This document shows, one piece after another, positions 12,394-22,894 of a stretch of 64,000 nt of DNA. This DNA comes from Copromyces sp. CBS 386.78 (Eukaryota > Ascomycota > Sordariomycetes > Sordariales > Sordariaceae): NCBI GenBank assembly GCA_030685235.1, contig MU839116.1:310001-374000 (forward strand). The letters run 5' to 3'. Numbering within the stretch: the stretch's first letter is position 1; every line of letters starts with the position of its first letter. The translations under genes and the position numbers were made by a program. The notes below the pieces were generated by a model. It had not been told where the DNA came from. It saw only the letters and a list, made by a program, of their open reading frames with translations, and searched no databases.

Positions 12394-14952
12394 ATGGCTC
12401 AGATCGGTGAGCGTGTGGGCTTTGCGCCCGTTGGTGGCTTCGCTCCCGCGAATCCATCCTTCTTGCTCAACAACCAGAGTGGTGAGTCTGCATTCTTCCC
12501 CTTAACTATCCATGTTCTCCGCTTCCACCTCCATTCCACCTCCATTTGTTACCTTGCTTGGTTCTTACTACCGGGGAGATCGCACTTCTTTATGCATCTT
12601 GCTAACACAAACGCCCCAACTTTAGTTGGTTCCAACCAGCAATTCTTTTGCGACGTTGTCAACTTGGGTGACTTCTACAACCTCATTCATGTAGTCATCC
12701 TTCCGCTGTCGCCTCAGGCCTCACTCGTTGGCCGTGCCCCGAATGGCTTCTCCTATCACCCCTACCACGGCCACAACGCCCACAACGGTCTCAACGGTCA
12801 TGCTCAAGATGTCAACGGACGGCCGACTACACCCACTCAGCTGAAAGGATTCCTCGATAACCTCATCAGCGGTGGCGTCGAGCGGCCGCGTCTCTCCGAG
12901 TTCGACATCTCCGTTTTCACTCTCATTTTTCCCACTCACAAGGGCTACGCGATCCGCTCCAACCTCCTGGAGCACCGCCTCCAAGACTGCCCGATTCCCA
13001 TCACTCGCATCGATGACCGCTTCATCGCTCGAAAGTCCAAGGGCTTTTCCTGGAAAGACAAGTTGACCGGTGGCGGCCCCAGCGCCGACATTGCCGTTCT
13101 CGCTAAGCACGCTTCCGGTGTTATTCAGTGGCGCCATGTCTCGAGTGCCCTCTCCGTTCAGGAGCTTCAGCAGCGCCTGATCAGCATTACCCAGGAACTT
13201 CACAGCAGGCTTCATAACGTGCCGTGTGTGCTACCCGCTCGCCCCTCGAACAAAACCGTGGCCCTCGTCAGAGGTCGCCCCAATCTGATGACTGGCGGTC
13301 CGGTTTATGCTGCTGCCAAGGCACTTGGTCTCGAGCTTGTCATCATCGACGAACCCGGACATTGGCTTGAAGCCAATACCCCTGAGAATATCAAGCTCCG
13401 CGAGGCCTTCCTCACAACGGACATGACAGAGGACGAAGGCGTAGCCGACCGCATCGTGCAGTCGATTGAGAGATACGACAAGCCGATCCACGGTGTTTTC
13501 ACCTTGTCCGACAACTTCTTCGTCACCGTCGCCCAGGTCGCTGAGCGTCTCGGCCTTCCTTCCGCCCCTGTCTCAGCCTTCGAGACAGCCGTTGACAAAT
13601 ACAAGTCCCGCCTGCTGCAGGACTCCCCAGGCCATACAGCCTGTGTGTTTAGCGTCCAAGAGCTGCACACCCTCCTCTCTGCGCCTCCTCATGGCTACCA
13701 GCCGTTCTTCACCCCCACCTTTCCCTCTCCCATGATCGTCAAACCCACCAAGGGCTGGTCATCCGAGTGTGTCTCCAAAGTCACCCAGCTCAGCGACCTC
13801 ACCGTCGCCGTCCAAAAGGCCACCGCGCGTCACGGTTCCGCAGCCGTCATCGAGCCCTTCTACGAAGGCCCCGAGATCGACGTCAACTTTGTTCTCCTGG
13901 ACGGCGAGATTCTTTTCTGCGAGATCGCCGATGAGCCCCCCTGCGAAGCTGACGCCTCAGACGCCACTGTCAACGACACCTTCTCGCCTGTGGCGCTTAT
14001 CTTGCCCTCCGCCCTGCCCGCCGACGAACAACAGATGGTCAAGCAGACTCTGCATCAGATTCTGCTCAAGATGGGGTTCCACACGGGAATTTACCACCTT
14101 GAGGCAAGAGTGGTCAATTCCAAGTACGAGTACCGCGCCATCGCGCCTGGCGTGGTTGACCTCGTCCCGCGCCACCCTTACGATTTTCCCCTCCCTGGCA
14201 GGCCAGAGTGCAAACTCATCGAGATTAACGCCCGTCCTCCGGGATACCGCGTCTCGGTTCCGTCTCGTCACACTTATGGAGTCGATTACTTTGCCATCCG
14301 CATGCTCGCCGCTCTAGGCGATAAGGAGCGCTTGCGCGCCGTTTCTGTGCCGTTCTCCCACTCTCTTCACCCTCACTCTCACCATGCCCGCCACCACCAC
14401 GTCCACCACCATCACGCCCACCACGCTGCCCACCACGTTGCCTACCACGCTGCCTACCACGCTGCCTACCACGCTGCCCACAACAGCCGTACTCCAGGAG
14501 CGCAATACTTCTCCCGCCTAGTCTACATCCCCGTCCCTTCAAACGGCATCCTGCAATGGGCAAGGCAAGGCCACATCAGTCCCTCCGACGACCTCAAGCT
14601 GCGTCGTCCCGATCTGGCCGAACATATTGTCCTTGCGGTCGATTATTACGCGGATGGGGATAGGGTTACCACTTTCACCGACGGCGCGAGAACGTATCTG
14701 GGACACATTCTCGTCAAGAGCACGGTTAGCAGGCAGGAGGCTATCCAGGTGGGCAATGAGGTGCTCAAGGCGTTTAGGGTTGAGATTGTGGAGGAGGTTG
14801 ATGAGGTCGATCGTATGGATGAGGAGATGGAGGTTATCGTCATTAAGAGTGATGATGATGATGATGAGAATGACAGTGAGGACGGTGAGGGCGGTGGCAT
14901 GCCCGACGATGACACTGAGGACGGTGGCATGTCCGACTACGGCAAATACTGA
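12394..14952 (+). CDS. ATP-grasp ligase with histidine-rich insert
   Basis: Predicted exons 12394-12481 and 12626-14952 give 804 residues. The 144-base intron has a GTGAGT donor, GCTAAC branch point and TAG acceptor; it is a multiple of three without a stop, so retention would add 48 residues. Residues about 240-355 resemble the N-terminal domain of carnosine-synthase-like ATP-grasp enzymes. The ATP-grasp core follows: MIVKPTKGWSS near 399, EPFYEGPEIDVNF near 440, EIADEPP, and the metal-binding ELxN-like motif LIEINARPPGY near 559. Such enzymes join amino acids through an acyl-phosphate. Residues 608-648 form an insert with 20 histidines, and the C-terminus is very acidic (DDDDEN...EDGE). Position next to nicotianamine synthase suggests a role with a metallophore or metal-bound substrate; this is inference. 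The first 240 residues are not recognised. Confidence 0.8.
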   Translation: MAQIGERVGFAPVGGFAPANPSFLLNNQSGESAFFPLTIHVLRFHLHSTSICYLAWFLLPGRSHFFMHLANTNAPTLVGSNQQFFCDVVNLGDFYNLIHVVILPLSPQASLVGRAPNGFSYHPYHGHNAHNGLNGHAQDVNGRPTTPTQLKGFLDNLISGGVERPRLSEFDISVFTLIFPTHKGYAIRSNLLEHRLQDCPIPITRIDDRFIARKSKGFSWKDKLTGGGPSADIAVLAKHASGVIQWRHVSSALSVQELQQRLISITQELHSRLHNVPCVLPARPSNKTVALVRGRPNLMTGGPVYAAAKALGLELVIIDEPGHWLEANTPENIKLREAFLTTDMTEDEGVADRIVQSIERYDKPIHGVFTLSDNFFVTVAQVAERLGLPSAPVSAFETAVDKYKSRLLQDSPGHTACVFSVQELHTLLSAPPHGYQPFFTPTFPSPMIVKPTKGWSSECVSKVTQLSDLTVAVQKATARHGSAAVIEPFYEGPEIDVNFVLLDGEILFCEIADEPPCEADASDATVNDTFSPVALILPSALPADEQQMVKQTLHQILLKMGFHTGIYHLEARVVNSKYEYRAIAPGVVDLVPRHPYDFPLPGRPECKLIEINARPPGYRVSVPSRHTYGVDYFAIRMLAALGDKERLRAVSVPFSHSLHPHSHHARHHHVHHHHAHHAAHHVAYHAAYHAAYHAAHNSRTPGAQYFSRLVYIPVPSNGILQWARQGHISPSDDLKLRRPDLAEHIVLAVDYYADGDRVTTFTDGARTYLGHILVKSTVSRQEAIQVGNEVLKAFRVEIVEEVDEVDRMDEEMEVIVIKSDDDDDENDSEDGEGGGMPDDDTEDGGMSDYGKY
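14359..14481 (+). repeat. In-frame histidine-rich minisatellite
   Basis: Encodes 41 residues of the ATP-grasp protein, 20 of them histidine. The second half is a 12-base tandem repeat with unit TACCACGCTGCC (about five copies, 14424-14481) coding Y/H-H-A-A. Copy number could vary between strains without shifting the frame. Confidence 0.85.
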
Positions 14953-16272
14953 GCGACTGAGAGGGTATGAGTACCTATGAGGGCTCCACGACTTGCTTTG
15001 GCATGGTCGTCATTTTATTGGAAAGTCTGGTCCGGTCCGGTTGGAACTTGGAACTTCTACGTCGGTAGAGGTACACTTGGGTACATTCACTTGGGAGTGG
15101 CATCCCTTGGTTATCTGTGGTTGAGCTTTCTGCTCTTGAACCTCAGTATCTCGGGGAGTGGCATCCCTTGGATTTGGCACCTTGCCTTTGAGAGTCGCTC
15201 ATCTGGCACTAGACCTCACTTTGGCACTTTGGCATAGACTGTAAGCCTCGGCTCTATCTCCGAATGGATACGGAGTGGCATCCCAGGGATTGTTTCTCAG
15301 CGCGCATACCTTTCGGCTGGTAGTTCCAGGCATTTTGTCTCAGCCTTTGGGCTTATTCTTGCTTTCCCTTGTGTGTGTTTGCTTGGTTGTATGATTCCTT
15401 TTCTAACCTGCTTTACGGTTAGTTACTTCTCTTCTCTTTCTCTTTTCCTTCTCTCTCTATGTGTCGTTAGTTCGGAGGACAATGGACATCATGGCATGGC
15501 ATGGCATCGGATCGGCGTTAGGACTTGGAAGAACATGGAACGGAAGCTCAATCAATCACCTCAGTTGAGGCTGATGAGAGCTTGGAGCCTTGGAATGGGA
15601 ATGGGAATGGGGTCACTGCTTGATACTACTCAAGGTACCTAGATGATACCCTAGATTTCTTTTATTGTAGAAGTAAGAGCTTTTCGACATCCCTTTTTTT
15701 AGGAGTTGGAGTGACCTTTGCGTGGAATGATGCTCTATCATTCCCGATAACCATCAAACTGATCTGGGCCAAGGTGGGGATATGCAGATTCACGATGTCA
15801 CTGACATTTTTCTCGCGCACGCTTGGTCAATCACGAATGGCGAATAACGAGGTCGGATTCTCGATTTGACTCTCAATCTCGGCCTCATAGTTGTGCTGTC
15901 GCCTGGTGACGAACATTCCCACCGGCCAGGGACACACGTTCAGAATCAGTCAGCCTCCGCATTCTACAACACTTGAACCGCCTGATCAAGCATCCAGGAG
16001 TGATGGATCTCTCTATTCCGACATGCAATGCTGTCTATATATATAAACCATGATCCTTTTTCATGAACAGGAAGAAACCTCTCGAGTTTACAATTCCCGG
16101 ATCACCATACTCCAATGAGTCGGGGGCTGACCCAGGACGATCCAAATATCCAGCACCATCGAATCGATGGTCATCCAAGCCGGTGCGGTCCGGTCTATAA
16201 CCCCCACACAAACAAACATGCCATTATAATCCCATCCGCCTGCCCACCTTTAATAAGCAAGTAAGTAACACA
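14953..16272. other. Intergenic / 3' region between convergent genes
   Basis: Lies between the convergent ATP-grasp and desaturase genes. The ATP-grasp side holds three copies of a 13-base motif (15094, 15155, 15272). No open frame has a recognisable domain. A TATATATATA-like stretch is at 16036-16047. Confidence 0.5.
15094..15284 (+). repeat. Three copies of GGAGTGGCATCCC
   Basis: Exact 13-base copies at 15094-15106, 15155-15167 and 15272-15284, spaced 61 and 117 bases, just downstream of the ATP-grasp stop codon, probably in its 3' untranslated region. The two upstream copies are also followed by the same TTGG. Confidence 0.8.
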
Positions 16273-18217
16273 CTAGTTCGCCTTCTTGCCAAACTTTGCT
16301 TTGATCTCCTCCTCGCTGAACCGCCTCGTCTTCCTCTGCAAATACGCCGCCCTTTCTTGGAGCGTCATGTTCATCTGGAACTCGCCAATGGGCACCAAGC
16401 ACTTGGCCAGCGTCATGTAGTCCTTTTTCAACAGGCGGACGGTAACCATCATGTAATCGATGTTATGGAACACCAGCGCGTTTTCGGCCGCGTAGGTTTC
16501 TTTCCCCTTGAGGAAGGCCACGGGGTGTTCGCGCCAGTGGCGCAGGGGGTTGAGGTGGTGCGAGGTGTGGTAGCCGTCGTTGTAGCAGTGGCGGTTGCTC
16601 TGATGCTTCAGTGTTAGTCACGGTCCGTCCGAAAGAAGAAAGAAAGGGAAAGGGAAAGGGAGGGCGTGGGGTAAAAAAAAAAAAAAAAAAAAAAAGGAAG
16701 AACATACAGCAACATCCACCAGCGTAACACTACTCCTATAATCGCTCTCCGGCTCTTCATCATCCACAAAGGCATGTTGTCCCCAATTACCCGCCATCAA
16801 CGCGACCCTCAGGACCAAGAACGGCAACACCAGCGTCCAAAACGTGGCCTTGCCTCCTCCGGGCGCATACTTCCACAGAAAAACATACATGGCGTAACTG
16901 GCATACTCCCAAAACGCGGCCTTGGCGCCTGCCACATAGCGCCCTTTTCTCATAAAGTACAGCGGCAGATCCAACCACACGAGGAAATAAAACCGGCCGA
17001 CGTATTTCAAAAACTCGCTCAGCTCGTCGCGCTGGTACCGGATCGTGCTCGACAGGTCGTCTGGCCCGTTGCCCTCGACGTGATGGTGCTTGACATGGTG
17101 GTAGTAATAACTATTCCAGGTGTGTCCCATGAGGGGATCCAAGAGGTAGGGGAACACGGCGTCAACAACCCTCGTCCAGAGTTTATCTCGCGTCAGGATG
17201 CCGCGCATGTGGATGTGCTGGTGCATCATGAGGGTGTAAGTGCCGACGTACCAGCCGTTGATGACGGCGTGGAGGATGGCGTGCGGCCAGGAGAAGCGGA
17301 TGAAGAGCAGGTAAAAGGCTGAGGGCACGGTGGTGGAAAAGTAGAGGAGGAGGTGCGTGATCATTAGGATGTCTGTGGGGACGCGGATTAGGGAGGAGGC
17401 CCATTGCGTGTAGGCGTTTAGGACGGAGGAGGGCAGCCAGGTGAAGGATTGGAGGTCGGCGAGGTCGAAGAAGTTGGTTATGGTGGGCTCGAAGGAGGGG
17501 GAGGTGGGGTCGTTGAGGGCGGAGAGGTGGGTGATGGCTTCGGAGGTGCGGGTGGCTGGGTGGTTGTGTTAGTTATTGGCTTTTGTTCTTGTGAGTGAGG
17601 ACGGTGAGGTAGTGAGGTTCGTGGTGGTGATGTGAGTTGTTGGTCAGGAGGGTGATATCAGGTTGGTCAACCGCATCACGGCCGGCAGTGCCAGGTACAC
17701 TGGAGCGGGAATTGCCGGCCGGCAGCGGTCTAGACTTCTGAGCCTGCCGGACCATGATGTCACACCCGAGACATGAACCGCACGATAACGATAAGATCAG
17801 GGGTTCATCTGATCCCATCAATTCGTTCCATGTCCTGACATTGACCGTTTGGAACCGTGATGCAATGCCATGTGTGACGGATGACAGACAGTTCGCCGCA
17901 AACTGCGACTGCGGCTGCGGCTGCGACTCACGGGACGCTGCAACAGACAAACACGTACCTGATTTCCTCTGGCTAACTCCAGCAACATCCTTATTCACAC
18001 CGCCCTTCGCGCTGCCATGTGTATTTGTATTTGTCGTTCCCGTCTCTTTTGTCCCTGTTGTCTCGGTCGCCTCCGTATCGCTCGCCGACGCGTATGCTGA
18101 ATCCGGTAGTACCTGGGAGTCCTTCGTCTTCAAATGGTCGCTGTAATCGGTCGCCAACGTCTCCAAGACCACGCGGTCGGCCTTGGTGAGGTCGTGCGCA
18201 AAGACGATGTGTTCCAT
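16273..18217 (-). CDS. Membrane fatty-acid-desaturase family protein
   Basis: Three minus-strand exons, 18217-17959, 17555-16708 and 16599-16273, give 477 residues. Both introns have good signals (GTACGT with CTAAC and CCCAG; GTATGT with CTAAC and CAG). The three histidine boxes of the di-iron membrane desaturase/hydroxylase family are present: HQHIH at 198-202, HHVKHH at 239-244 and HTSHH at 380-384 (the last in exon 3). Several hydrophobic segments lie around residues 150-200 and 255-330. Substrate is unknown; the family oxidises acyl chains or related lipids in the ER membrane. The first intron, 403 bases, is long and its frame stays open from exon 1 to 17573, so an unspliced 214-residue product is possible. 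The gene follows the NAS and ATP-grasp genes and may belong to the same cluster. Confidence 0.8.
16673..16695. repeat. A23 homopolymer in the second desaturase intron
   Basis: Uninterrupted run of 23 A on the plus strand, read as a T tract in the intron. It follows a purine-rich GGGAAA repeat. Confidence 0.9.
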
Positions 18218-20338
18218 GGTTGCGGTTGCGGCCGCTCGTTTTCGTTGTCGTTCTCACGCTCGTCTCGGTTCGGTTTGGTCTGGCGCTGATGCCCGATTAT
18301 CGGGAGGGAATATGGTTGATGGAGTTGCGGTTTGCTGAGCGCGCAAAGCGCAAAGGAAGGGAAGAAAGGCGCGCGGTGTGCGCGTAATTGGTTTGTTGGT
18401 CGTTCAACACCGGTTAGGTATGCTCATGCGGCGCGGATGCAGTGTTGGTTGGTTGTTGTAATTCCCAGGTCGATAGGCGACAGTCGAAAGAGTCCAAAGG
18501 TTAAGCAAAGGACGATGTAGCAATCAAGAAGACCAAGCTTTGGTTCTCGAAGAAAAAAGGGGCGGGGCAGAAGGGGGTAGGTAAACAAATGCACCCTGAA
18601 CAAGAACCCTGCCAAAGCCTGGACCCTGAAGGAAATCCGAATTGGGCGAAAAGCGAAAGGGGCCCAAGGCGGGCAGTGGTTCGATGGACGGTCGAAACTC
18701 GAAAGTGTAAAACTTCCGTGTACAAGTGTCCGCATAGGTACAATAGAAGCGGCGAATTGAACTGACGAAACAACGAACGAAACGAGCAAACGATGCGAAA
18801 ACCATTCGTTGGATGTCGGCCTCCCGTTCGTTGTTCCCCAGAGCTCCAAAGGGTGTGGAGCCAGATTTCATTATCGCGTCGGATAGCGCGGATTTCTGTT
18901 GATGGGGAGATGATAGGGGACTGTCATGTTGTTTACAATTGAAAATGGACAGAATGTACGGGTATTCTTCACACGAGACATCAAATGCAATGAGCTTCTA
19001 GGAAATAAGCTTTTTATGTCAAGGCTTGGTGTCGGGTTCGCCCTTCCTCCTATCTTGGGTTTCTCATCCGAGATCTCGACCCCTGCGAACGACAATGTCA
19101 ACGCTTGAACCCTAACCCTTTCACAGTTAGAAAGCAGCTGAGTAAGCCGCTGGCGCACAGACCACGTCAACGCAGGTCTCCATTCGTGGTTTCGTCCGTC
19201 CGTTTCCATTCCTCTTCGACATCCATCACGACCCTTGATCTCAAAAGTGTTGTTATTTCTTCGGTACTTTCATCAATCAACTTATTCTCTGTTATTCACT
19301 GCATCTTCTTGCCATGATCCCATGTCTTTTCATTTCCCATACTGGCGTGGTCACTACCAGACTCGCCAGGCCAGCCAAGCGGCAAACGTCCAACGACGTC
19401 AAATGTCAACCGCAACACCAATCTTCTCACAGCTTGCGGAATCGTTCCCCATTGCCAATCTTCGAATTGCTGTTCCGCTCATAAGCTTTTATTTCACGTT
19501 GCTTCATATCTGCTGGCTGGCTTCCAGTAACTTCAGGCCGTTTCCACACGCAGCTGCCTCAGCACGTCTTTCCGGGGCAGCTTCTTCTTTTCGGTTCACT
19601 TCCAGATCTCTCTCTCCTACATCCATTTTCCTCTAGAGGTAACACATCCACTTTCTCTCCTCAACATTCGCTCCTCCTTTGAACGCCTAGGCCGCGTTCA
19701 TTCCGGCAGTAGTGTAGTAAGAGAAGCTCTTTTATCCCTAACCCAAGGCTTCTGTCACTGTGCTACTGAACACGCCCCTAGCTTTATCTTTCTGACTTTC
19801 CTTCTTGCCTTTCCCCTGCAACAAACACCACTGTCCAAGCCACACCCCCAACTCTTCATCGACCATGAATCCCGACCACGAGGCCATTCTCTTAATACAT
19901 ACATGATATTTAGACTTTGTTCCCGCACTTGTCTCGCGGCGTGTCGAAGGTCCCTACGCCATCCTCTCAAACCACCAGAATTCTGGAAGCGGGATGAAGC
20001 CACCACGCCATCGTCTTCGCTGCATGGTTTTGCCCGAGCTTTATTAGCGATGCATCGGCAACAAGAAGTGACAATCATATCAAACATACAAGACGCCATC
20101 GCCACCTCTCCATCTCCCCCATCCTCAACCACTTTCTCAAGTCGCATTCGTCAACTCTTCGTTCTTCAAGAAGCCCGTGCTCACATCCTTCATCATCGAG
20201 AGGCGTGTACCCCAGCGCTTTGGACCCAAGATACTGAGCACACTATTGCTAGCCAGGAATTCTGCCTTCTCCTCGACTGGTGCGCTGCCCAACTCTACCC
20301 TGTCTTTTTGCGGTTGCCATAATCCCAAACGCATCTCC
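18218..20338. other. Intergenic, no supported gene
   Basis: Divergent region between the desaturase and F-box genes. Frames of 90-140 codons occur on the minus strand at 18424-18871 and on the plus strand at 19903-20322, without recognisable domains. An inverted copy of the dispersed transposon-end motif lies at 19689-19727. Confidence 0.45.
19689..19727 (-). repeat. Dispersed transposon-end-like motif, copy 2
   Basis: Reverse complement of the motif at 9043-9077 with about three differences over 35 bases. No matching partner end is visible nearby. Confidence 0.5.
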
Positions 20339-21862
20339 ATGTCAGAGACAACCACCCAGGCACCATGGCCCATCGGCCAGTCTTACCTCGAGAGGCTGCC
20401 TGAAGAGATCATGGCAATGATACTGAAAGCTTTCGACCCCAAACCTCCCAAGAAGTACCTCAAGAAAACACAAACTACGATTTCTCATGATCCGACCAGA
20501 CCTGCAGAGGTAGATTACCTAACGGGCCCTGTCGATACTCTCCCGTACCTACATTCACGCCGGACATTACGCAGCCTATCATTGGTGTCCAAACAAATTA
20601 TATCTCCAATTGCGAGAATGAAGCTACTTGAAATGATTTCAATTACAAGTGCCAGAGGACTTCTCAGGTTAGCCAAATGCTTGGCCCTCTACCCCCAACT
20701 CCGCCCGCATGTCAAGTGGCTGGGAATCGATTCTCGGTTTCTCACCAGTTGCGCGCTTCCCGAGGAGGGATTCAACGCATGCAGATGTGATGGCGACGAG
20801 TGTGGGGACCGTCCACAATACCATAGGCTATGGGCCACGGAGACACTAGAGCTCGAGCGCGCCGTTACGGACAACTTTATACCCATCCTGAAGTCACCAG
20901 ACATGCAGTCTTTTCCTGATCTGGGTCACATGGTGCATTTGGTACGGCTAATGCGATATACCGACAGAAATTTGTCGTACATTATGGACGACAGGGTTTT
21001 TGAACAGGTTTGCAATATTTCGCTCAATACCGCCATCTTCTTTTCTCCGAATTTACGCACACTTCGGCTCACAGCAAGTGGGATTGACTCCACGTCGTTT
21101 GTTTTCCGCTACGCAATGGGCATCGTCCCTGCTACTAGCCAGAATCTAGGGCCTCATACCATTCAGTACAACCAAGATGTGGCCAAGTTCCTGACCGTGC
21201 TTGACATGGACACGTCCTCAATGAGACATTACAGCCACGATCCAGTAGCGCATAACTTACCATGCTGTCCTGAAACCCTTGAAGAGCTAACGCTAGTCGA
21301 TGATGGCCCGATTCAGGTTTCGGGAATCCAGCGCTGTCGAGGAGTCGAGCCACATCACCTTTACATATGGCTCCAGCCTACCAAGCGCCTTCGGAAGCTC
21401 CGACTATTCAGCGGACTCGACGTCGACGGGCTGACGGAAGCACTTTTTCTCGGTGGCGGGTTCGGCCTGTCCAGTCAAAGTCACAACATCAACACCATCC
21501 TGCTCGCGCACCGAGAAACGCTGCAGCACTTTGAGTGGTGTCAGATGATGATCCCCTACAGAACCGACGGGGCAGCCTGGATCAAGATGTTCGGCCAAAC
21601 GCAGAGACTGTCGTGTCTTTCGCAGCTGAGCGAGTTGAGATATCTTAAGCTGTCAGACATGTTCGTCTACACGCGTCAGCAGTACCTGAACCGATACCCA
21701 CACGCCATGAGTTTGGGCGTGTATCCGCCTGTGCGGGATCTCCATACCTATCGGGCGGTAGTGACACATAATCTGGGACAAATGGGAACACCGCCGAGGC
21801 TGCGTTCGGTTTATGTGGGAGGACATTCACCGACTGATCGGTACATGAGGATTGATGTTTGA
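20339..21862 (+). CDS. F-box-like protein
   Basis: Single exon, 507 residues from the ATG at 20339. An upstream in-frame ATG at 20177 would add 54 residues with no conserved look, so the later start is preferred. The N-terminus has an F-box-like LPEEIMAMILKAF segment (about residues 18-30) followed by RTLRSLSLVSKQIISPIARMK, as in many fungal F-box proteins, where the domain binds Skp1 and recruits a target to a ubiquitin ligase. The rest has scattered leucine-rich, LRR-like stretches (for example NLRTLRLTASG, LEELTLVDDG, LRKLRLFSGL, LRYLKLSDMF). A cysteine cluster ACRCDGDECGD lies near residue 150. The target is unknown. Confidence 0.75.
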   Translation: MSETTTQAPWPIGQSYLERLPEEIMAMILKAFDPKPPKKYLKKTQTTISHDPTRPAEVDYLTGPVDTLPYLHSRRTLRSLSLVSKQIISPIARMKLLEMISITSARGLLRLAKCLALYPQLRPHVKWLGIDSRFLTSCALPEEGFNACRCDGDECGDRPQYHRLWATETLELERAVTDNFIPILKSPDMQSFPDLGHMVHLVRLMRYTDRNLSYIMDDRVFEQVCNISLNTAIFFSPNLRTLRLTASGIDSTSFVFRYAMGIVPATSQNLGPHTIQYNQDVAKFLTVLDMDTSSMRHYSHDPVAHNLPCCPETLEELTLVDDGPIQVSGIQRCRGVEPHHLYIWLQPTKRLRKLRLFSGLDVDGLTEALFLGGGFGLSSQSHNINTILLAHRETLQHFEWCQMMIPYRTDGAAWIKMFGQTQRLSCLSQLSELRYLKLSDMFVYTRQQYLNRYPHAMSLGVYPPVRDLHTYRAVVTHNLGQMGTPPRLRSVYVGGHSPTDRYMRIDV

Positions 21863-22894
21863 TGGTGGCGGCTGTTGACACAGGAGGAAATGTCCTGAGT
21901 GTGAAGCGATATGGGATGATGGCAAACGGTTCAAGGACGTTATAGATGGCTCTCTCCGTTTCCTTCAAGGCCTTCAAAATAAGAAATATGAGAGTCTGCG
22001 GCGTCTACAGGATAGAAACCCGAACGCTTTCCTACATGTATATGCAGTAGAACCTTGATCCTTTTCTGCCAGACTAATTAACACGAATTAAAGCTGCGTT
22101 GTAACCTCTTCCTCCAAGCGCATACACTCCGGTACTTCCAAGGTAGTTAAAGTCACCGTAGCTTTCCTAGTTCTGGGAAATACTTGTCTATCTTGTTGTA
22201 TTCATCCGGTATCTTTATTTTCCTGCAACTGAACCGTTCGAATGGGTGTTTTGGTTTGATGTCTAAACCAATTGCATCGGTAACAAAAGTAACGGTGTAA
22301 CCCTCGGCACACCCACCCCAAACCTACATTTCATAACACCATTCAATTTCTTCACCATGACAATCTCAATGTTTTGCAAAACCAAAAGCCACCCTTTTCT
22401 ACCACAATTTATCTACCTCTACCCATGCTCCTTCTCAAGAGTTTCCTGGTTCAAATTGGGTCAAATCAGCAGCGTGTAAATACAGGGTACCTCTGGTCGT
22501 CAGGACTCGAAACACCTCTGACTTCGACTTGGCCTAAAACCAAATGCGTGTCTTGAGGCAAGAACGGACGTGCCGATCGAGCTTCGGACCGCCCAAGTGA
22601 GTGACCGCTCCCCTCCGTCTTTCTTTTCTGCCGCACTTTTCCACATTTGTCACTGGACCACACTACCTCTAATTTTTATTGTGCTCTCTGCATCTTCTCT
22701 TCCTTTCTTTTTTCTCCGCCCACACCCAACACCATCTTCCCTTTCAACTTTCATCGTCGTCGCAGGATTGCAAACGCAACCCCGGCCGTCCTTGTCTTTT
22801 TACCACGACGTGTACGGGCACAGCTACCCTGAAACCTTTACGTCGGCACCTTCATTCTGATCAACTTAGTCACCCACTACCGCAGCTCGCGACC
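21863..22894. other. Intergenic, promoter side of P1
   Basis: No frame with a recognisable domain. The last 300 bases are pyrimidine-rich, fitting the leader of P1. Confidence 0.5.
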
